DNA of 64,000 nucleotides. Origin: Mycobacteriaceae bacterium (lineage in GTDB: Bacteria; Actinomycetota; Actinomycetes; Mycobacteriales; Mycobacteriaceae). Location of the stretch: contig JAQYQB010000027.1 in the NCBI GenBank assembly GCA_028726465.1, positions 1-64,000 of the forward strand, given 5' to 3'. The notes under the pieces are model-generated. The model was not told the origin of the DNA and made no database searches. It saw nothing but the letters and a program-made list of their open reading frames with translations. A program made the translations under genes and the position numbers. The first letter of the stretch is position 1. Each line of letters opens with the position of its first letter. This document shows, one piece after another, positions 40,780 through 52,258 of this stretch.

Positions 40780-42810
40780 GTGACAAACGCCCCGCACGAC
40801 CCAGCAGACCCCGCCGACCCCGACAGCGAAGCTTATCGCGAGCCGCTCAACCACTCCACGGAGGAGCTGCTGTCCTCGGCTGTCGAGGCCCTGGGCGGCG
40901 CGCGGCGCGACGGGCAGATCCGTATGGCCGGCGCGGTGACTAAGGCCTTAGATAGCCAGCGGCATCTGGCCGTGCAGGCCGGCACCGGCACGGGCAAGTC
41001 CCTGGCCTACCTGGTGCCCGCCATCCGGCACGCGCACAACACCGGCTCCACCGTGGTGGTCTCCACCGCGACGCTGGCCCTGCAGCGCCAGCTGGTCCAG
41101 CGCGACCTGCCGCGCCTGGTCGAGGCGCTCGAGCCCATCATGGAGCGCAAACCCACCTTCGCCATCATGAAGGGCCGCTCGAACTACCTGTGCCTGAACA
41201 AGGTGGCGCGGGCCGAATCCCTAGCCGAGGCGGAATCCGGCCTCTTCGAGGAAGCCGAAACCACGGGACTAGGCGCCCAGGTCGCCCGCCTCTACGACTG
41301 GGCGGATGAGACCGACACCGGCGACCGCGAGGACCTAGACCGCGGGGTCAGCGACCTCGCCTGGCGGCAGGTCTCGGTCACCTCGAACGAGTGCCTGGGC
41401 GCTACCCGCTGCCCGCACGGGGCCGACTGTTTCGCGGAGGCTGCCCGGCAGGCGGCCGCCCAGGTCGACGTCGTGGTCACGAACCACGCGCTGCTGGCCA
41501 TCGATGCCGTCTCCCAGGCCACCATCCTGCCCGAGCACTCCGCGGTCATCATCGACGAGGCCCACGAGCTCGACGGCCGGATCACCTCCGTGTCCACGGC
41601 GGAGCTGACCGCGCGCGGCCTCAAGATGGCGGCCAACCGCGTCAAGGCGCTGGGCGCCAACGGGAAGGAAACCCGCCTGAGCGAGCAGGCCGACGAGTTC
41701 AATCTCCTCCTGGATGAGTATTCCCCGGGCCGCTGGGTGGACCTGCCGGATAACGCCAAGTCCCAGCTGTCTTCCCTGGCGGATACGGTCGAAGACATTA
41801 AGTCCACCATCGGGCGCGCCCCCGACAACGAGCAGGCCCAGGACCCGGAGAAATACGCCGAGCGCCAGAACCTGACCAACCACCTGGGCTCGATTGTGGA
41901 GACCGTCGCGCGGCTGCTCGACGTCTTCGCGACCGGGGATCCGGCCGCGCACGAGGACGTCGTCTGGCTGGACCGGGACAGTCGCAACGGGGCGAACACC
42001 CTGGCGGTGGCGCCGCTGTCCATCTCGGAGATGCTCCACGACAACCTCTTCGCCGAACAAACCGTCGTGCTGACCTCCGCGACGCTGGCCTTGGGCGGGC
42101 GCTTCGACGCGATGGCCGCCCAGTGGGGCCTGCCGCAGGGCACCTGGGACTCGCTGGACGTCGGCACCCCCTTCGACCCGGCCAAGTCCGGGATCTTGTA
42201 CACCGCCGCGGGCCTGCCCCAGCCCGGCCGCGACGGGCTGTCCCCGGCCACACTCGACGAGCTGCAGCAGCTTATCACCGCCGCCGGCGGGCGCACCCTG
42301 GGTCTGTTTTCTTCCCGCCGGGCCGCCCAGCAGGCCGCCGAGGAGCTGCGCCCGAAGCTGCCCTTCGAGGTCTTCCTCCAGGGCGAGGATTCCATCGGCG
42401 CGCTGGTGGACAAGTTCAGCAAGCAGGAAAACTCCTGCCTGTTCGGCACGCTGACGCTCTGGCAGGGCGTGGACGTGCCCGGCCCGGCGTGTTCGCTGGT
42501 GGTCATCGACCACATCCCCTTCCCGCGGCCCGACAACCCCCTGATGCAGGCGCGCACGGAGGCCGCCAAGGCCGCCGGCCGCAACGGCTTCATGGAGGTC
42601 TCGGCCACCCACGCCGCCCTCCTCATGGCGCAGGGTGCCGGCCGCCTGCTGCGCGCAACTAACGACCGGGGCGTCGTCGCGGTGCTCGATCCCCGCCTGG
42701 AGACCAAGCGCTACGGCGGCTTCCTGCGCGCCTCGATGCCGCCCTTCTGGTCCACCACGCGCCTGGAAACGGTGCTAGGCGCCCTCCGACGCCTCGTAGA
42801 CAGCCGTTAA
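40780..42810 (+). CDS. dinG: DinG-type ATP-dependent DNA helicase
   Basis: This is a 676-residue superfamily 2 helicase of the DinG/XPD type, which unwinds 5'-3' and works on damaged or structured DNA. Motifs are Walker A in 'QAGTGTGKSLAYLVPA' (about 65-80), DEAH in 'VIIDEAHELDG', and 'GRLLRATNDRGVVAVLDPR' at the C-terminus. Cysteines in 'YLCLNK', 'NECLGATRC' and 'PHGADCF' can form the Fe-S cluster. Confidence 0.93.
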   Translation: MTNAPHDPADPADPDSEAYREPLNHSTEELLSSAVEALGGARRDGQIRMAGAVTKALDSQRHLAVQAGTGTGKSLAYLVPAIRHAHNTGSTVVVSTATLALQRQLVQRDLPRLVEALEPIMERKPTFAIMKGRSNYLCLNKVARAESLAEAESGLFEEAETTGLGAQVARLYDWADETDTGDREDLDRGVSDLAWRQVSVTSNECLGATRCPHGADCFAEAARQAAAQVDVVVTNHALLAIDAVSQATILPEHSAVIIDEAHELDGRITSVSTAELTARGLKMAANRVKALGANGKETRLSEQADEFNLLLDEYSPGRWVDLPDNAKSQLSSLADTVEDIKSTIGRAPDNEQAQDPEKYAERQNLTNHLGSIVETVARLLDVFATGDPAAHEDVVWLDRDSRNGANTLAVAPLSISEMLHDNLFAEQTVVLTSATLALGGRFDAMAAQWGLPQGTWDSLDVGTPFDPAKSGILYTAAGLPQPGRDGLSPATLDELQQLITAAGGRTLGLFSSRRAAQQAAEELRPKLPFEVFLQGEDSIGALVDKFSKQENSCLFGTLTLWQGVDVPGPACSLVVIDHIPFPRPDNPLMQARTEAAKAAGRNGFMEVSATHAALLMAQGAGRLLRATNDRGVVAVLDPRLETKRYGGFLRASMPPFWSTTRLETVLGALRRLVDSR

Positions 42811-42845
42811 ACGCGGGCTCGGCCTCCCATAGCCAACCCGGGCTG

Positions 42846-43598
42846 CTAGGCGCTGAGCGGGCGCGGCAGGGCGCAGACCGTCGCCGAATCCGGGGCGATC
42901 TCAGTGAACCCGGCGTCGACGACCACTACCGCCCCGGGTGCTGCTGCCGCGCGCTCGAAGGTGGCATGGTCGACCTCGCGCACGCTCAGGGCGAAGCCGG
43001 CCTGCTTCCACTCCCACGCCGCCTGGGTGTCCAGGCTGGCAGCCAGCAGCATGGAGCCGTGCCCGACCTGGGCCGCGGCCTTGCCCGCGCTCATGCCGAG
43101 GGAGGCGTCCACGTAGATGACCGGGGCGTCGGCCGCCGGCTCGCCCGGCTGGTCGGCAGGCAGATCCGTGTGGCCGATCTGCAGCTTGCCGATGAGCGGA
43201 TCCACCTCGTTGACCGCGGAGGGCACGAAGGCGCGCGCCACGTCGACCATCACCCCGGGCAGCGCCTGGACGTCGTTCCAGGCCTTGTTGCGGCTGCGGC
43301 GGGCGACCTTGCGGATGCGGTGGCCGTACCAGCGCCCCAGGGCCGCGGCGAAGGCCGTATCGCCGCCGGCGCGCTCGTCCAGGCACACCGCGACGACGGC
43401 CCGGGCGGCCGCCTCCAGCACGCGGTGGCGGGCCGGGGTCTCCTGCTTGGGCAGGTTCAGCGCTATCTGCATGGCCTGGACCGTCTCCGGCTGGTTGGGG
43501 TCTTCCCTATCGCGGTGCCAGTCGCGCGAACTGCAGGATTCCTGGAGCCGCTGGTGGGCGGTGCGGAAGGAGGCATCGATAGCCTGGTCGGAGCCCAT
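42846..43598 (-). CDS. PTH2-family peptidyl-tRNA hydrolase-like protein
   Basis: The 250-residue protein has a PTH2 domain in its C-terminal half (about 145-250): 'VDASLGMSAGKAAAQVGHGS', 'WEWKQAGFALSVREVD' and 'VVVVDAGFTEIAPDS'. The N-terminal half is helical and unlike single-domain PTH2, with 'MQIALNLPKQETPARHRVLEAA' in overlapping parts. PTH2 enzymes are mostly archaeal/eukaryotic; actinobacteria carry this longer version. It lies 3 nt downstream of serB, with AAGGA seven nt before the ATG. Confidence 0.85.
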   Translation of the reverse strand: MGSDQAIDASFRTAHQRLQESCSSRDWHRDREDPNQPETVQAMQIALNLPKQETPARHRVLEAAARAVVAVCLDERAGGDTAFAAALGRWYGHRIRKVARRSRNKAWNDVQALPGVMVDVARAFVPSAVNEVDPLIGKLQIGHTDLPADQPGEPAADAPVIYVDASLGMSAGKAAAQVGHGSMLLAASLDTQAAWEWKQAGFALSVREVDHATFERAAAAPGAVVVVDAGFTEIAPDSATVCALPRPLSA

Positions 43599-43601
43599 GG
43601 A

Positions 43602-44780
43602 CTAATCCTTCTCGATCTCGGCAGAGGGGATGCCCAGCAGTTGCAGGACTTCGTCCAGGTACGGGTGGTTGACCTGCGCGTCGGCCACCTCCTTGAGCGC
43701 CGGCTTGGCGTTAAAGGCAATCCCCAGGCCCGCCGCGCTCAACATATCGATGTCGTTGGCGCCGTCGCCCACCGCCACCGTCTGCGACATGGGCACGCCG
43801 CAGTCCGCGGCGAATTCGCGCAGGTATTCCGCCTTCGCCGCGCGGTCGACGATCTTCCCGGTGACTTCGCCGGTCAGCTTCCCGTCGCTAATGGCCAGGG
43901 TGTTCGCCCGCACGTAGTCCAGGTTAAGCTCGCGGGCCAGCGGCTGGAGGACCTCCAAAAAGCCGCCGGAGACTACCGCGACCTTAAAGCCCAGGCGCTT
44001 GAGCGTGGCCACCGTGGTGCGCGCGCCCGGGGTGAGCTCGATATCGGCGGCGACTTCCGCCAGCACGGATTCGTCCAGCCCGCCGAGGGCCTTGACCCGC
44101 TCCCTCAGGGACTCCGCGAAGTCCAGCTCGCCGCGCATGGCGCGCTCGGTGACCGCGGCAACCTCGGCCTCGCGGCCGGCGCGGGCGGCGAGCATCTCGA
44201 TGACCTCGCCGGTAATCAGCGTCGAGTCGCAGTCGAAGCAGACCAGGCGCTTGGCGCGGCGGTGCAGGCCGGCCTCCTCGATGGCCAGGTCCACGCCCAG
44301 GCGCCCGGCCAGCTCGGCGAGTCGGGCCCGCAGGCCGGCGGCATCGCCCGCCACGGTCACGGACAGCTCCAGACCGGTCAGCGGCTGCCGGGACAGGCCC
44401 CGGATGCGGTCGATATTGGCGTCGAAATTCGCCAGCTCCTGCGCCAGCGCCGCCATCTGCTCCGCAGTCACCGTCGCCGCCATAATGACCACCACGTGGC
44501 TAGAGCGCGGCCGCGGGGAGCGATCCGTACCCACTTCGACGGTGACGGTGTGCTGGTAGATGCTCAGCGTGTTGCGCAGCCCGGCCTCCGCCTTCCCGAC
44601 GAGCGCGGGGTCGAGACGCCCGTAGGCGGCCAGGGTGATGCGCCCAGAGAAGATGGCCTGCTCCACGTCCACCAGCTCCACCCCGACGGCCACCAGCACG
44701 CGGAAGAAGGCAGCCGATACCCCGGGCTTGTCCGGACCCGAGGTCGTAATCACTACGTCCTTTAAAGCTTGATTATCCAC
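43602..44780 (-). CDS. serB: Phosphoserine phosphatase with ACT domains
   Basis: SerB makes L-serine from phosphoserine. The 392-residue protein has N-terminal ACT-type domains (about 5-165; 'ITTSGPDKPGVSAAFFRVL') that sense amino acids in relatives. A HAD phosphatase follows (about 180-385) with DxD in 'CFDCDSTLITGEVIEML', 'VAVVSGGFLEVLQPLA' and 'AVGDGANDIDMLSAAGLGIAF'. It resembles mycobacterial SerB2, also next to ctaD. The start is GTG 44780; this codon lies within a perfect DnaA box. The PTH2-like gene follows 3 nt later. Confidence 0.93.
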   Translation of the reverse strand: MDNQALKDVVITTSGPDKPGVSAAFFRVLVAVGVELVDVEQAIFSGRITLAAYGRLDPALVGKAEAGLRNTLSIYQHTVTVEVGTDRSPRPRSSHVVVIMAATVTAEQMAALAQELANFDANIDRIRGLSRQPLTGLELSVTVAGDAAGLRARLAELAGRLGVDLAIEEAGLHRRAKRLVCFDCDSTLITGEVIEMLAARAGREAEVAAVTERAMRGELDFAESLRERVKALGGLDESVLAEVAADIELTPGARTTVATLKRLGFKVAVVSGGFLEVLQPLARELNLDYVRANTLAISDGKLTGEVTGKIVDRAAKAEYLREFAADCGVPMSQTVAVGDGANDIDMLSAAGLGIAFNAKPALKEVADAQVNHPYLDEVLQLLGIPSAEIEKD

Positions 44781-44861
44781 AGCCTTTATCCTGCCACAGC
44801 CGGATGCGGCCACGGTCACAGCCCCTTGGGCACCCACCGTGACGCGGCTTTCGGATCGCCA

Positions 44862-44911
44862 AAAGCCACCTTCTGTGGCCCCGTTAAGAACCGGGCCTAG
44901 AAGGTGGCTTT
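44862..44911. terminator. Terminator downstream of ctaD
   Basis: AAAGCCACCTTCT (44862-44874) pairs with AGAAGGTGGCTTT (44899-44911), with an inner CCCG/CGGG stem. It ends ctaD before serB. Confidence 0.9.
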
Positions 44912-44946
44912 GTTGGCAGGAGGGTTCAGCGCCTCGTTGACACTAC

Positions 44947-46644
44947 TTAGTGTCCAGCGCCGATGTGCGCCTCGGAGCGCATACGCTCAACCATGTGCGG
45001 GTAGTGCAGCTCGAACGCCGGGCGCTCGGAGCGGATACGCGGCAGCGAGTTGAAGTTGTGGCGCGGCGGCGGGCAGGTGGTGGCCCACTCGAGGGAGTTG
45101 CCGTAGCCCCACGGATCGTCGACGGTGACGATCTCGCCGTAGCGCCAGGACTTGAACACGTTCCAAATCAGCGGGATGACGGAAGCACCCAGCACGAAGG
45201 AGAAGATGGTCGAAATCTGGTTGTAGATGGTGAAGCCATCGGACTCCAGGTAGTCGGCGTAACGACGCGGCATACCCATGTTGCCGACCCAGTGCTGGAC
45301 CAGGAAGGTGCCGTGGAAGCCGATGAAGGTCAGCCAGAAGTGAATCTTGCCCAGACGCTCATCCAGCATGCGGCCCGTCATCTTCGGGAACCAGAAGTAC
45401 AGACCCGCGAAGGCGGAGAAGACCACGGTACCGAACAGGGTGTAGTGGAAGTGAGCAATCAGGAAGTAGGACTCAGCCAGGTGGAAGTCCAGGGCCGGGG
45501 AGGCCAGCATAACGCCGGTCATACCGCCGAAGAGGAAGGTGGCCATGAAGCCCATGGCGAAGATCATCGGGGTATCCCAGGTGATGTGGCCCTTCCACAG
45601 GGTGCCGACCCAGTTGAAGAACTTCATACCGGTCGGGACCGCAATCAGGAAGGTCATGAAGGAGAAGAACGGCAACAGGACCGCGCCGGTCACGAACATG
45701 TGGTGAGCCCAGACGGCCATCGACAGCGCACCGATGGACAGGGTGGCGAAGATGAGGCCGACGTAGCCGAAGACCGGCTTACGGGCGAAGACCGGAACGA
45801 CCTCGGAGACGATGCCGAAGAACGGCAGGGCCAAAACGTAGACCTCCGGGTGGCCGAAGAACCAGAACAGGTGCTGCCACAGGATGCCGCCACCGTTAGC
45901 GGAATCGAAGATGTGGCCGCCCAGCTTGCGGTCGTAGAGAACGCCCAGTGCGGCAGCCAGCAGCAGCGGGAAGATCATCAGGGCCAGCACCGAAGCGGTG
46001 AAGATGGTCCAGGTGAAGATCGGCATACGGAACATGGTCATGCCCGGTGCGCGCAGGGTCAGCACGGTGGTGACCATGTTGATAGCGGAAGCAACGGTAC
46101 CGACACCGGTAGCACCCACGCCGACGATCCACATGTCAGCGCCGATACCCGGGGTGTGAACGGAGTCCGCCAGCGGCAGGTACATGGTCCAGCCGAAGTC
46201 GGCAGCGCCGCCCGGGGTCAGGAAGCCAGCCAGCATCACGACACCACCGATGGTGGTGATCCAGAAGCCGAAGGCGTTCAGACGCGGGAAGGCCACATCC
46301 GGTGCACCAATCTGCAGGGGCAGGATGTAGTTAGCAAAGCCCCAGACGACCGGGGTTGCGAACAGCAGCAGCATCACAGTGCCGTGCATGGTGAACAGCT
46401 GGTTGAACTGCTCGTTGGACAGGAACTGCAGACCCGGCGTGAACAGCTCAGCGCGGATCAGCAGTGCCATCAGGCCACCAAGGAAGAAGAAGCTGAACGA
46501 CATGATCAGGTACATGATGCCCAGCTGCTTGTGGTCAGTGGTGGTCAACATCGTCCAAGCCTTGGAGCCGGTCTTACCGTGCCCCGTCGGCTCAGGACGT
46601 GAAGGCTGGACGTAATCGTCCAACCGTGGCGCCACAGCGGTCAT
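44947..46644 (-). CDS. ctaD: Cytochrome c oxidase subunit I (aa3 type)
   Basis: CtaD is the catalytic, heme- and copper-bearing subunit of the terminal oxidase in the cytoplasmic membrane. The 565-residue protein has 12 helices and the classic '[17 protein letters not shown]' (CuB His and cross-linked Tyr), 'WAHHMFVTG' and '[10 protein letters not shown]' (heme ligand region). It starts '[19 protein letters not shown]' with AGGAGG eight nt upstream. Gene order ctaD-serB is conserved in mycobacteria. Two CAAGCGCTTR repeats precede it. Confidence 0.97.
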   Translation of the reverse strand: MTAVAPRLDDYVQPSRPEPTGHGKTGSKAWTMLTTTDHKQLGIMYLIMSFSFFFLGGLMALLIRAELFTPGLQFLSNEQFNQLFTMHGTVMLLLFATPVVWGFANYILPLQIGAPDVAFPRLNAFGFWITTIGGVVMLAGFLTPGGAADFGWTMYLPLADSVHTPGIGADMWIVGVGATGVGTVASAINMVTTVLTLRAPGMTMFRMPIFTWTIFTASVLALMIFPLLLAAALGVLYDRKLGGHIFDSANGGGILWQHLFWFFGHPEVYVLALPFFGIVSEVVPVFARKPVFGYVGLIFATLSIGALSMAVWAHHMFVTGAVLLPFFSFMTFLIAVPTGMKFFNWVGTLWKGHITWDTPMIFAMGFMATFLFGGMTGVMLASPALDFHLAESYFLIAHFHYTLFGTVVFSAFAGLYFWFPKMTGRMLDERLGKIHFWLTFIGFHGTFLVQHWVGNMGMPRRYADYLESDGFTIYNQISTIFSFVLGASVIPLIWNVFKSWRYGEIVTVDDPWGYGNSLEWATTCPPPRHNFNSLPRIRSERPAFELHYPHMVERMRSEAHIGAGH

Positions 46645-46662
46645 TTATATCCTCCTGACTAG

Positions 46663-46698
46663 CAAGCGCTTGCCAGCTTTATGCCATACAAGCGCTTA
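46663..46698. repeat. Two CAAGCGCTTR elements upstream of ctaD
   Basis: CAAGCGCTTG (46663-46672, a perfect 10-bp palindrome) and CAAGCGCTTA (46689-46698) start 26 bp apart in the ctaD leader. They may be paired operator sites. Confidence 0.5.
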
Positions 46699-46920
46699 AA
46701 AGTTTTACACCGCCTAATCCTAGGCCAACTCCACCCCACTTTGCCAGCCGTTTCTAAGACTCGAATTCGCAGCTAAGTGGCCTGCTGTGACTCGTGTGGC
46801 GGCATTGTCGCAGCAAATTGGGCCTAGATTTTCGCCAGCCCGACACCCACCCGGGGGCGAACGTGGTGTAGCCCACAATATTTCCCGCGCCGCACCCGCT
46901 TTCGCGCCGGTGTAGAGACG

Positions 46921-46975
46921 AAAATACACCCCCGTGATACGTCATCCTTTCGGTTGACGTATCCGCCGGGGGTGT
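46921..46975 (-). terminator. Terminator of nrdF
   Basis: ACACCCCC pairs with GGGGGTGT and GATACGTCA pairs with TGACGTATC, followed on the minus strand by ATTTT. Confidence 0.88.
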
Positions 46976-46993
46976 CAGGGTTTGCGGGCCTTG

Positions 46994-48016
<1,023 letters not shown>

Positions 48017-48275
48017 TTACAACCCACCACGATACCCGAGGAAGCGCCGGCGAGTCCCTGATGGTCGCCCTAACCTCGGCCGCGGCCGGTTACCCCTACT
48101 CAATAACGATCCGGTGTAGTCCTCCAACGAGTGTTAACAAATGCTTATAGCCAGCGATAATATCCACGTAAGCGCCTACTGCCGGGCCCATTACCGCCGG
48201 GGACTTAACGGGTCATCGCACCCAGGTCCCCACTATCCGACCACTCCCCCAGTTCACGCGCGAGGATTTTAGATT

Positions 48276-48995
48276 TTGCTAGCCCCCACCTCCCAGCACC
48301 CCACTCCCCTGCTGAGCTCCGTCCTCGATCAGCTCGGATCCGAAATCGTTCACGGGACCATCGCCACCGGCCAGACCTTTACCCTGCTGGATATCTGCGC
48401 CCGCTTCGATATCTCGCGGACCGTCGCCCGGGAGGCAATGCGCGCTCTGGAACAGCTCGGACTGGTAGCCTCCTCCCGGCGCGTCGGGATTACGGTCCTG
48501 CCCATGACCGAATGGGCGGTCTACGACCAGGCGGTGATTAACTGGCGGCTCCAGTCCGAGCGGACCCGCAGCGGTCAGCTGGGTTCGCTGAACCAGCTGC
48601 GGCTGGCCATCGAGCCCATCGCCGCGCGCCTGGCCGCCCAGCGCGCCTCCGCCGAGGAATGCGCCGAGCTCCTCGCGCTAGCCAGCCGGCTATCCGAGCT
48701 GGAGACCTCCCCGTCCTCGCGCGTTGGCGAGGAGCTGTCCACCGACCTGCGCTTCCACACCATGATTCTCCACGCCTCCGGCAACGAAATGTTCGCCGCG
48801 CTGGCCCCGTCCTTGCTATCCATCTTCAAGGGCAAATCCGTCTTCGGTTCCCCCAAGCGCGACCCGGTCGCCGGTACCACGCGGCTCCACCATGAGCTCG
48901 CCGCCGCCATCCGGGACCGCGATCCGGACCGCGCCGAGCACCTCTCGCGCATCATCCTGGACGAAAACCGGTCCAGCCCCCACCGCGACTGGTGA
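48276..48995 (+). CDS. gntR1: GntR/FadR-family regulator, probable GntR1
   Basis: The 239-residue protein has an N-terminal winged helix (about 12-75; 'FTLLDICARFDISRTVAREA', 'MRALEQLGLVASSRRVGITV') and a C-terminal FCD ligand domain with 'LRLAIEPIAARLAA' and 'DLRFHTMILHASGN'. Position between nrdF and nrdE and the 'TEWAVYDQAVINWRL' motif fit C. glutamicum GntR1/GntR2 (from memory), which repress gluconate use and respond to gluconate. The start is TTG 48276, with GAGGA about ten nt upstream; no ATG or GTG gives a full HTH. A terminator follows. Confidence 0.8.
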   Translation: MLAPTSQHPTPLLSSVLDQLGSEIVHGTIATGQTFTLLDICARFDISRTVAREAMRALEQLGLVASSRRVGITVLPMTEWAVYDQAVINWRLQSERTRSGQLGSLNQLRLAIEPIAARLAAQRASAEECAELLALASRLSELETSPSSRVGEELSTDLRFHTMILHASGNEMFAALAPSLLSIFKGKSVFGSPKRDPVAGTTRLHHELAAAIRDRDPDRAEHLSRIILDENRSSPHRDW

Positions 48996-49026
48996 GTGCT
49001 GCGTAAGCAGATAAGTTAAGAAAACG

Positions 49027-49066
49027 AAAGGCCCGAGGAAATCGCTTCGATTTCCTCGGGCCTTTT
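49027..49066. terminator. Bidirectional terminator between gntR1 and nrdE
   Basis: A 17-bp perfect stem (49027-49043 with 49049-49065) with loop gcttc is flanked by A and T runs and serves the convergent genes. Confidence 0.95.
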
Positions 49067-49092
49067 AGCTACCGGCGTTCAGCGTTAGCTGC

Positions 49093-51276
49093 CTAGAGCA
49101 TGCAGGACACGCAGCCTTCAACCTCGGTGCCTTCCAGCGCCATCTGGCGCAGGCGGATGTAGTACAGGGTCTTAATGCCCTTGCGCCAGGCGTAGATCTG
49201 GGCCTTGTTGATGTCACGGGTGGTGACCGTGTCCTTGAAGAACAAGGTCAGCGACAGGCCCTGGTCCACGTACTTCGTGGCGACAGCGTAGGTGTCGATG
49301 ATCTTCTCGTAGCCGATCTCGTAGGAGTCCTTGAAGTACTCCAGGTTGTCGTTATCCATGTGCGGGGCCGGGTAGTACACGCGGCCGATCTTGCCTTCCT
49401 TGCGGATCTCAATCTTGGAGGCAATCGGGTGGATGGACGACGTCGAGTTGTTGATGTAGGAGATGGAACCAGTCGGCGGCACGGCCTGCAGGTTGCGGTT
49501 GTACAGGCCGTCGCGGGCGACGTCCTGCTTGAGCTGCTCCCACTCCTCGGCGGACGGGGTGTGGATGGTCGAGTTGGCGAAAAGCTCCTTGACGCGCTCG
49601 GTCTGCGGCTGGAATTCCGCCGGGTCGTAGCGGTCGAAGAACTCGCCGGTCGCGTACTCGGACTGCGGGAACTCCGCGAAGGCCTCACCGCGCTCCTGCG
49701 CGATCTTCAGGGAGGCACGCAGGGAGGCGTACAGCACCGCCGCGAAGTAGGCGTTGGTGAAGTCCAGGGCCTCCTCGGAGCCGTATTCGATGTGCTCGCG
49801 CCCCAGGAAGCCGTGCAGGTTCATCTGGCCCAGGCCGATGGCGTGGGACTGGTCGTTGCCCTGGCGCACGGACGGGACGGAATCGATAGCCGTCATGTCC
49901 GCGACCGCGGTCAGGCCGCGGATGGCGGTCTCAACGGTCTGGGCGAAGTTGTCGGAGTCCATCGTCATGGCGATGTTCAGCGAACCCAGGTTGCAGGAAA
50001 TGTCGTTGCCCAGGGTGCGGTAGCTCAGGTCGGTGTTGAACTCCGACGGGGAGTTGACCTGCAGGATCTCCGAGCACAGGTTGGACATGTTGATCCGGCC
50101 GGTCTTGACCGGGTTAGCCCGGTTCACGGTGTCCTCGAACATGATGTACGGGTAGCCGGACTCGAACTGGATCTCCGCGATGGTCTGGAAGAAGTGGCGG
50201 GCGTTGATCTTCTTCTTCCGGATGCGCGGATCCTCGACCATTTCCTCGTAGTGCTCGGTCACGGAGATGTCCCCGAAGGCCTTGCCGTAGACGCGCTCCA
50301 CGTCGTACGGCGAGAAGAGGTACATGTCGTCGTTGTGCTTGGCCAGCTCGAAGGTGATATCCGGGATGACCACGCCGAGCGAGAGGGTCTTGATGCGGAT
50401 CTTCTCGTCCGCGTTTTCGCGCTTGGTGTCCAGGAAGTTCAGGATGTCCGGGTGGTGGGCGTTCAGGTAGACCGCGCCGGCGCCCTGGCGGGCACCCAGC
50501 TGGTTGGCGTAGGAGAACGAGTCCTCCAGCAGCTTCATGACCGGGATGACGCCGGAAGACTGGTTCTCGATGTGCTTAATCGGCGCGCCGGACTCGCGGA
50601 TATTCGACAGCAACAGGGCCACGCCGCCACCGCGCTTGGACAGCTGCAGGGCCGAGTTGATGGAGCGCCCGATGGACTCCATGTTGTCCTCGATACGCAG
50701 CAGGAAGCAGGAGACCAGCTCGCCGCGCTGGGCCTTGCCGGCGTTCAGGAAGGTCGGGGTAGCCGGCTGGAAGCGGCCGGTCATGATCTCGTCGACGATC
50801 TTGCCGGCGAAATCGACGTCGCCGTCGGCCAAAAACAGGGCGGTCATGGCCACGCGGTCCTCGAAGCGCTCGAGGTAGCGGCGGCCGTCGAAGGTCTTCA
50901 GCGTGTAGCTGGTGTAATACTTGTACGCGCCCAGGAAGGACTTGAAACGGAACTTGAAAGCGTAGGCCCGCTTGAACAGGTCCTTGATGTCGGAAAATTC
51001 GTACTTCGCGATGACCGTCGGGTCGTAGTACTGGTTGTCGACCAGGTAACCGATCTTTTCTTCCAGGTCGTGGAAGTAGACCGTGTTCTGGTTGACGTGC
51101 TGCAAGAAGAACTGGTTAGCAGCCTCACGGTCCTGGTGGAACTGAATCTTGCCGTCTTCGTCGTACAGGTTCAACAGCGCGTTCAACGCGTGATAGTCGA
51201 GTTTTTCCTCCGGCTTAACCGGCTCTGCCACAGTCTTTCCCAACTGGTTATCCACGGCTGCACTCAGGCCTTTCAT
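49093..51276 (-). CDS. nrdE: Class Ib ribonucleotide reductase alpha subunit
   Basis: NrdE reduces ribonucleoside diphosphates to deoxyribonucleotides. The 727-residue protein has '[19 protein letters not shown]' (first active-site Cys), '[15 protein letters not shown]', 'CNLGSLNIA', '[18 protein letters not shown]' and the redox-active C-terminal 'GCVSCML'. It starts at ATG 51276; GTG starts at about 51252 and 51231 are alternatives, and homologues often begin near the '[10 protein letters not shown]' segment. It is in an operon with nrdH and nrdI upstream. Confidence 0.96.
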   Translation of the reverse strand: MKGLSAAVDNQLGKTVAEPVKPEEKLDYHALNALLNLYDEDGKIQFHQDREAANQFFLQHVNQNTVYFHDLEEKIGYLVDNQYYDPTVIAKYEFSDIKDLFKRAYAFKFRFKSFLGAYKYYTSYTLKTFDGRRYLERFEDRVAMTALFLADGDVDFAGKIVDEIMTGRFQPATPTFLNAGKAQRGELVSCFLLRIEDNMESIGRSINSALQLSKRGGGVALLLSNIRESGAPIKHIENQSSGVIPVMKLLEDSFSYANQLGARQGAGAVYLNAHHPDILNFLDTKRENADEKIRIKTLSLGVVIPDITFELAKHNDDMYLFSPYDVERVYGKAFGDISVTEHYEEMVEDPRIRKKKINARHFFQTIAEIQFESGYPYIMFEDTVNRANPVKTGRINMSNLCSEILQVNSPSEFNTDLSYRTLGNDISCNLGSLNIAMTMDSDNFAQTVETAIRGLTAVADMTAIDSVPSVRQGNDQSHAIGLGQMNLHGFLGREHIEYGSEEALDFTNAYFAAVLYASLRASLKIAQERGEAFAEFPQSEYATGEFFDRYDPAEFQPQTERVKELFANSTIHTPSAEEWEQLKQDVARDGLYNRNLQAVPPTGSISYINNSTSSIHPIASKIEIRKEGKIGRVYYPAPHMDNDNLEYFKDSYEIGYEKIIDTYAVATKYVDQGLSLTLFFKDTVTTRDINKAQIYAWRKGIKTLYYIRLRQMALEGTEVEGCVSCML

Positions 51277-51432
51277 CTACTACGGAAGCGCCGGCTCACG
51301 AAGACGGTTGGCCAGCCGTGTCCCGCACGATGAGACGCGACTGCCAACCGCCCAAGTTAGCCAACGCGATATTTCATGTTTTTAAGTCTATCTGTCCGGC
51401 CGCTTCCCCGCGGCCGGCGTTTCAAAGTTGCA

Positions 51433-51870
51433 CTACGCGCTCAGCGGGGGCTCGAGACCTAGCTGCTGCGCGTTCGCTAGCAAACCGCCGCGGCAGATCT
51501 CCACGTCGTCGGAGTTGCCGAGTAGTTCGAAGCGGTAGACGTACGGCACCTTGCACTTGGCGGAGATGACGTCCCCCGCCTTCCCGAAGTCGGTGCCGAA
51601 GTTACTATTGCCTCCCGCGATAACCGCACGGATGAGGCTCCGGTTGTGTTCATCGTTGAGGAAACGGATGACCTGCCGGGGAACCGGGCGGGAGTTTTGG
51701 TGATTGATGGACGCTCCCCCGCCGTACGTCGGGCAGACCAGAACGTAGGGTTCGTTGACTGTCAGCGGCTCATCATTGAGACGCAGGGGAATACGCGCAT
51801 TGGGGAAGCCCAGCTTCTCCACGAAGCGGCGCGTATTTTCCGTTGCGGAAGAAAAATACACGACCAACAT
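51433..51870 (-). CDS. nrdI: NrdI flavodoxin-like protein
   Basis: NrdI supplies the oxidant that assembles the Mn-tyrosyl cofactor of NrdF. The 145-residue protein has '[18 protein letters not shown]' (FMN phosphate site), 'LVCPTYGGG' and '[15 protein letters not shown]'. It lies between nrdH and nrdE. AGGAG lies about 12 nt before the ATG. Confidence 0.95.
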   Translation of the reverse strand: MLVVYFSSATENTRRFVEKLGFPNARIPLRLNDEPLTVNEPYVLVCPTYGGGASINHQNSRPVPRQVIRFLNDEHNRSLIRAVIAGGNSNFGTDFGKAGDVISAKCKVPYVYRFELLGNSDDVEICRGGLLANAQQLGLEPPLSA

Positions 51871-51889
51871 GGATATCTTCGACTCCTAG

Positions 51890-52129
51890 TTACGCAGACG
51901 CCGCCAGGGTGGCCAGCTCCTTGATGCGGTCCGGGCGGAAGCCGGACCAGTGCTCACCGTTAGCCTCCACGACAGGAGCGGAGACGTAGCCCAGGGCCAT
52001 GACGTAGTCGCGGGCCTCGTCGTCCAGGGAGATATCGACGGACTCGTAGTCCAGGCCGGCACGGTCCAGTGCCTTCTTGGTGGCGTTGCACTGCATGCAG
52101 GCGGGCTTGGTGTAGAGCTTGATAGACAT
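51890..52129 (-). CDS. nrdH: Glutaredoxin-like NrdH redoxin
   Basis: NrdH is the electron donor to NrdE. The 79-residue protein has a CxxC site in 'KPACMQCNATKKALD' (Cys11 and Cys14), 'SAPVV' cis-Pro loop and 'WSGFRPDRIKEL' typical of NrdH. AAGGAA lies nine nt before the ATG. It is first of nrdH-nrdI-nrdE, with paired NrdR-like boxes upstream. Confidence 0.96.
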   Translation of the reverse strand: MSIKLYTKPACMQCNATKKALDRAGLDYESVDISLDDEARDYVMALGYVSAPVVEANGEHWSGFRPDRIKELATLAASA

Positions 52130-52258
52130 GGTGGCAGGTTCCTTAATCCGTTTCGGGGAGGCAGATTACTTCTTCTCCGGCCGGTCGTAGAGCACCTCCT
52201 GCACTCTTCGACGCCCGCGCTTGAGGCTGCGCCTAGGCCCGCCGGAGCAACACCGACA

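Larger units (their letters stand above)
46645..46993. other. Intergenic region ctaD - nrdF
   Basis: This 349-bp region holds the ctaD ribosome site, two CAAGCGCTTR elements at 46663-46698, about 220 bp with no clear signal (the small open frames in it look non-coding) and the nrdF terminator at 46921-46975. Confidence 0.65.

Noticed and set aside
46720..46945. Small overlapping open frames upstream of nrdF
   Set aside because: They have no ribosome site or conserved pattern, and they run into the nrdF terminator.
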